From Penium margaritaceum (lineage: Eukaryota; Streptophyta; Zygnematophyceae; Desmidiales; Peniaceae), in NCBI GenBank assembly GCA_023375785.1, contig SZWC01002434.1, positions 126,765 to 190,764 of the forward strand: a stretch of DNA of 64,000 nucleotides, given 5' to 3'. A program made the position numbers and the translations under genes. Every line of letters begins with the position of its first letter. Position 1 is the first letter of the stretch. A model generated the notes under the pieces. That model made no database searches. It was not told the origin of the DNA and worked only from the letters and a program-made list of their open reading frames with translations. Below are positions 58,741 through 64,000 of the stretch, piece after piece.

Positions 58741-59929
58741 ACATAGAACATATACGCAAAGTCCTCAAAATCCTTTTGGAATAGAAGGTGAATGTGAAAG
58801 TGAGCAATTGGAAGTTTGCAGAAGATGAGCTTGAATATCTTGGACACATTGCCAGCAAGGACGCCATCCGTGTTGATGCACAAAAGGTCCAAGCCGATAT
58901 AGATTGGCCACGCCCAGAAAATTTTGGGTAGATTTTGTCGTTCCACGGCCTTGCAAACTACTTTCAACTATTTATGCAAAGGTATTCAACCCCGGTAGCA
59001 CCGCTAACCATGCTCACGCGAAAAGACATGCATTGAGAATGGACATCGGATTGGAAGAATGTATTCTCAAAGTCAAAGAATTACTATCCACAGTGCACGT
59101 CATAGCCGTTTTGAATTCATCGCAACCGTGGGTGGTTTGATGTGATGTGTTGGTAGTAGGAATCCAAGACGTCCTTATGTAAAAACGGTCATCTTGTAGC
59201 GTATGAGAGCCGAACAATCATCATCGCGGAAACGCCGTACACGACTAGATATCAAGATCTCCTTGCATTAGTACATGCTTTCAAGATGTGGCATTGCTAC
59301 CTCGAGGGTGCTGAAGGGGGTATGACGGTTGTGACCTTCAATAATCCATTGGTGTTTTTCCAAATGCAACCAAACATGTCAAGAAAACAAGTGCGTTGGA
59401 GCAAATACATGAGCCGATTCTCATTCACATGGGAATATTGGCCAAGACGCATCAATGTGGACAATCCTCTCAGCCGATAGCTTGTAGAAATTAAAGCAAC
59501 CATAGAGGTGAGTGTGTGTTTTATGGCCATTGCAAGAGCAACAGTACAATCACCAGATCCTCCGTACCTCCACGACAACCAGCACGAGAGATTATCTATT
59601 ACAACAGTTTTGTAAACATAATTTGGATGGGATACTGTGTAGATTCTTGGTTTCAAAACTCTCAAGATGTGGACAAGTATAGCTTGGTGGAGGCCGCAGG
59701 AATCTACTACAATCGAGAAGAAGTTGTGCCAAAATCGTGCGACCTTTGAGCAGAGATTGCCTCCTAGTTCCACAACCCGCCGGTCGCAGGTCATGTGGGA
59801 CCTCAAAAGACCACAGAGGGACTCTTTGACCACTATTGGTGGCGAGAATGGAGTGTTAATGTCAGTACGTTCTGTATGACATACAACCCATGTCTTCAAA
59901 ATAAGGCTAGTAACAAGAAGCCTGCTAGA

Positions 59930-60085
59930 CTCCTTCAACAACTTCCCATTCCTAGGACTTCATGGGAGTGCGTCAGCATGGACTTCATTAGTGGTCTTTC
60001 GAACATGGCCCATGGCCACGGTGTAATATTAGTGGTTATGGATCTTTTGACGAAGATGAAACACTTCATTTTCTGCAACCACTGA
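59930..60085 (+). pseudogene. Ty3/gypsy integrase core remnant (element D)
   Basis: SWECVSMDFISGLSN followed by GVILVVMDLLTKMKHFI matches the first part of the gypsy-type integrase catalytic core. Located between RNase H and the chromodomain-like tail. Confidence 0.85.
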
Positions 60086-61317
60086 TGTGAACTTAAAGGA
60101 GACCACTCGTCTCTTCTTTCTGGGTGTTGTAAAGTACCATGGTTTGCTGTTGCGCATTATCTCTGATTTAGATAAAAAAATTACTAGTAGGTCCTAGCAA
60201 AAGATGCACGTGTAGTTCGGCAAGAGTCGTAAATCTGGACAGCGTTTCACCCTGAAACTCATAACCAAATGGAGCACATGAACACAAGAACAAATGTTTT
60301 ACATGTATGTGGACCCTGTCGTGCATGATAGGGACAAATTCACAACACTGGTAGAGTTTTCAATGAATACCTCAGTCAACGATTCTACACACTTCATACC
60401 ATTTGTGTTGAACATTGGTTGGTATCCAGTGGTGCCTTGTTCATTGTTGAAGAGCATGAGTACAGGAGGACATGTTCCTTTTGCTCAAGCCTTTGCAAAG
60501 CACATAGACTCCTTGTTACTGGAGGCGTACGGTCACCTTCAAGATGCTCGACAATGACCGAAGGCATATGCCGACAAACTCGCCATGAGGTCTCATTTGA
60601 CATCGGTGACAAAGTGCTGCTTAGCACTAGAAATCTTCGGCTGAAGTCGCCAACGGCACAAAAATGTCTATTGAAGTGGATCAGGCCAGTTTCCATCGTA
60701 ACACGCATCGGGCAATTTGCATAATGATTTTTACTGAATATGTATACACAATGTGTTTCATGTGAGCATGTTGGCTTCGTACACGACCATTCAGCCACCA
60801 CTAGCAATCCTTACTACTGATGTCTAATACGAGGTTCTACGCCTACTTTAGCACCAAGAGCATCCTCTTCGGTCAGGTGTTGTTAGGGAATACCTTGTTC
60901 ATTGGGCCGGGTGTGGACCTCAACATAACTCATGGGACCCCGAATATTGGTTGCCATAAGGATGGTCAATGAGTATTGGAGCATGTGAGCAGCTTGCACT
61001 GATCGACGCGCATGAGGGGACTCCACCTTACCACGGAAAGAGTGAAAAATATTCCCGCAAGGTGGCATTCATGGACTGCAACCATAGGAGATTGGAGATG
61101 CCCAACATGATTTTCACGCGGATGCTTAAGCCTACAGGGGGAGGTCGCTAGCCGTGCTGACCGTCAAGCTGTAGCTTATCTCCAAGTGCCATGTACGTGT
61201 TCATGTTTAGCAAGTGATTGAAATTATTAGTTCGATTTCAAAGTGCTAATGACTCACTAATTGACAATCCTCCTTGTTGTTCATGAACCAAGATGGTTCA
61301 TAATAAGTGGGGAGGAA

Positions 61318-62045
61318 TGAAGCGGGAGGGCTGATTTGGTCCTCCCTTCTTGCTGAAGCATGAGGTGGTTACGCACCGACCCTCGTGTCAGCGAGGGCTG
61401 GTTGATGGCTAGCACTTTGTTGGCCGTCGGCCAGCTGACTGACGGTTGGCAAGACGGGTGGCGGCCGGCAGCTGGCAAAGTGAACGGCTGGTCACTTGCC
61501 GGCCAGACGCCAACCGCTGATCAAGACCTCAGCCTGATCGGTGGCTGAGGGGCCACGAGGGCCTCAAGGGCAAGGCCTAGTGGCCTTGTTCCCTTGCCCT
61601 CCCCTTGCCCTACTTGCTAGCAAGAAAACGAGGACGAGAGATAGGGGGAGCGAGGGTGAGAGCGAGGACGAGGGAAGTGCACGGGAGGAGTCAATGCAAA
61701 ATCGCCGATCGTGCCTCGCACTGGACTATTTTGCGTCGACGCGTCAAAAATGAAACTCGAGTTTGTATGGGACAAACCATGACTTTCAAAACCGGGAAAC
61801 TTGTGCAAATGTACGAGTTTGAGGTTAAAACCCCAGTGTAGGTCCCAAAATATAAGGTAATGGTAAAAACGGAAATGGGCCTTAGGAGACTCAAAATATT
61901 CGAGTCTGCGTGCTCTGGGTCATTGATGACGATTGCCCCTCAATCGTGTGAAGGAGGTAAACCCCTGACACGGACTAAGAATGCCATTTTGTGAACTCTG
62001 ACAATGACTTTAGAGCATAAGCTAGAGAATCCACCCGTTACAAAC
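61318..62045 (+). repeat. 3' LTR of element D, end missing
   Basis: Starts TGAAGCGGGAGGGC after the purine tract AGTGGGGAGGAA. Matches 53061-53770 (for example TCAGCGAGGGCTGG, GAGACTCAAAATATT) and stops near CCCGTTACAAACTATCTCC, so the right half is lost. Confidence 0.8.
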
Positions 62046-64000
62046 TATCTCCAATCAATTTGAGACCATGTCAAAACATTGGTTTCGAACCAAAGGCTTA
62101 TGATTGTGGAGATGAACCTTCAGTAGATTGCTTCATCCGAAGAGTGTCTTTGCACCCATATTTTTGCCATCCTACCTACCGTGTATCAAATCCTTATAAA
62201 ACGTTTGATGAAATAGCAAATTATGTGTTAAAACCATTTCCGTGTAAAGGAAAATTGTATGAACCTTGAGGATGTTGTTACTTTCGGTGATTGTGAAGTA
62301 AGCGTTTTGCTTTGGAGACATCATGTGGATAAATCCACTCGTGCAAAAGGCTTGGTTTGTTTATGTTATACCAATGTAAGTAACAAAGGTGACAATTGAA
62401 TTATTTCATCAAAAATCGTTTTGAACAAAGATTTTATGGAATAAATTATTGAATACGTTTGCTTTTTTGGCCGATTATTTCATGATGAAGTGACTAAAAT
62501 TTGTGGGTTGCGGGGATGGTTTAATTTTTGTACATCACCAAATGCATATACACCATGATTTTGAATGTTTATGTGGCAATATCCTTCATTCTTGTTGATT
62601 TTTATACATCTTTAGTGATTTGTTTACACCATACAAGTACACATGGCACAAGAAATAAAAGATATATATTCAACGTTACAACACTAATTACAAAATGAAA
62701 GATATTCAAGCAACACAAATTATGAGGACTTGGCACAAATGCTGAAAGATATACTCTTAAATATATATCATTTGTGTATTCGTTTGCATGAAAGGAAAAC
62801 AAAACTTCATAAAAAGACTTTGCATGAAGAAAAATTTGTTGTGGTCCTTGAATGGATCCATTGGACTTGATATCATATGAATATAATCATATAGGAACTA
62901 TATGTTTAGCCATCCTCGGATATGCTTCAAAAGTTCTCAATATCAATAACATGGAATTGAGTCCCAAAAGACATCCTTGTAGCCAATACCCTCTAGATTG
63001 TAAGTATGGGATACACTTACATTGATTAAAATATAATGCATTCTTTGTTCGTGGATGTGATGCATAGTACATGAGATTGTCTATCTTTGTGAAACTTGCT
63101 TAAAGTGACGTCTTTAGAGGGAGATAAGCATTGCCCATCATACCCATTCCATTGAGAAATGAGGAAATTATGCTTAAGACAAAGATCATGTAGGTTGAAT
63201 CTTTTTTCCGTGACATGACAGACATTTTTGGAATTGTTGCATGTAAGACGACCAACGACGCTTCATTCTAGGATGTTTGCAATCTTTGTAGAGGAAAAGT
63301 GTGCATGGAAACCGTAGCTTAGGCTCTTGGTGGCACCAAGACCCAAGATAAAGCTACCATGCAAGTTGCATGGTCTTTGAGGAGCCTTGTTTACTATGGA
63401 AAACTGAACCAAAAGATCTCTTAGAGGTATTACAGATGTTGGCGTGGTCATTAACATGTTGTTGAAAATCTAGAGAAGTGATTTGTGGTTCTTAGATAAG
63501 GCATATAAATAAAGATACGAGGTACCACCTCAGAATAACCAGTCGGTATAGATCATGTGTACAAAACATGTAAATTAGCTTTTGGGGTAGATTCATTTTT
63601 GCAAGGAATTCCAACTGGTAAGACGTAGGAAAGCACAGGACAAAGGGGATGAAGGCGCCGTCAGAACAGATTGCTCATCAGGCTCGAGAGAGAAATTAGG
63701 GAAGAATTTTTCTACCTTTGAAAATTCCAACTGATGTAGGGATGAATATGAGCATCTGCACCATATTATGGTTCAAATTTGAGGGTTTTTGAAAAAATTA
63801 AAAAAACATTTTCATTCATAAAAACTAATGTAGGTGGTTCTTCCTAAGGTCATATTAAATGTACAAAATTATTCTGAGTGCTTCCTTAATGAACCACAAT
63901 AAGACAAGGAATCAAAACTAGGATAATATTCATTTGTTATCTCCCACAAAACAATGCAACTCACGTATCATTTCAACCAAAAAAAGGTGAAAAGAATCTA
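62046..64000. other. AT-rich end region, nothing firmly recognised
   Basis: A small plus-strand open frame (62060-62269) and a minus-strand stretch with moderately long open segments (63457-62880) suggest decayed coding DNA, but neither shows a domain that I know. Confidence 0.35.

Larger units (their letters stand above)
53061..62045 (+). mobile_element. Ty3/gypsy chromovirus, broken (element D)
   Basis: Fossil with tens of lesions. Order: 5' LTR from 53061; gag head (54633 onward); gag core up to and after a MITE insertion (55975-56434); CCHC knuckle CHNCMQHGHFSAQC (56916-56957); protease region (about 57700-58000); reverse transcriptase (FRPMYCLHPVERQEAKRQI at about 58251; LDYLDDIPFFSKS near 58693); RNase H (about 58900-59480); integrase (WECVSMDFISGL near 59970, LVVMDLLTKMKHF near 60035); chromodomain-like REYLVHWAGCGPQHNSWDPE (about 60887-60945); 3' LTR from 61318. 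The LTRs differ substantially, so the insertion is old. Confidence 0.87.

Noticed and set aside
62880-63457. Decayed copia-like gene on the minus strand
   Set aside because: Some open stretches, but no retroelement motif could be confirmed.

Overview
The window is eukaryotic and most likely from the green lineage. It holds one clear host gene (an mRNA cap guanine-N7 methyltransferase) followed by about 62 kb of nested repeats. The repeats are Ty3/gypsy chromoviruses, Ty1/copia elements with initiator-Met-tRNA-type primer sites (TGGTATCA...), a non-coding LTR element, fold-back and MITE-like elements, and short-unit satellites. This mix fits a repeat-rich streptophyte (a charophyte alga such as Chara, or a basal land plant). 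The placement is an inference from repeat types and codon/GC style, not a demonstrated identity.

Layout. 1-1755 (minus): cap methyltransferase, C-terminus off the window edge. 2286-2585: two pure poly-G tracts. 2625-3856: a 1.2 kb near-perfect inverted repeat. 3925-5600: copies of a small GGGTTTAGGG-containing hairpin repeat. 6355-8933: a ~95-bp tandem repeat, then LTR and gag remnants of a minus-strand Ty3 element. 8934-12115: an LTR scrap and a plus-strand chromovirus. 12127-21082: a ~5.3 kb array of a degenerate 12-bp satellite, split by a 3.66 kb non-coding LTR element (14949-18607). 21440-23640: a decayed, internally duplicated minus-strand locus that I cannot name. 23988-25686: gag plus LTR of another Ty3 copy. 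25886-33310 and 34745-42559: two copies of one Ty1/copia family facing each other, with a third copia scrap between them. 42560-46400: unique-looking DNA with a second copy of the hairpin repeat, a fused pair of bacterial-type gene scraps (leucine aminopeptidase joined to Mrp) and a TA-flanked MITE. 46400-53060: AT-rich, with two minisatellites (about 58 bp and 145 bp) and an LTR whose upstream region carries four GAAnnTTC heat-shock-type dyads. 53061-62045: a chromovirus with a 460-bp MITE inserted in gag. 62046-64000: AT-rich, nothing recognised.

Only the cap methyltransferase is likely to make a functional protein. All retroelements are broken fossils with many lesions each. The features most worth follow-up are the giant hairpin, the dodecamer satellite with its marker variant, the bacterial chimera, the heat-shock-like LTR promoter and the two TA-flanked MITEs. 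I ran no database search, so every family call rests on motifs read by eye.
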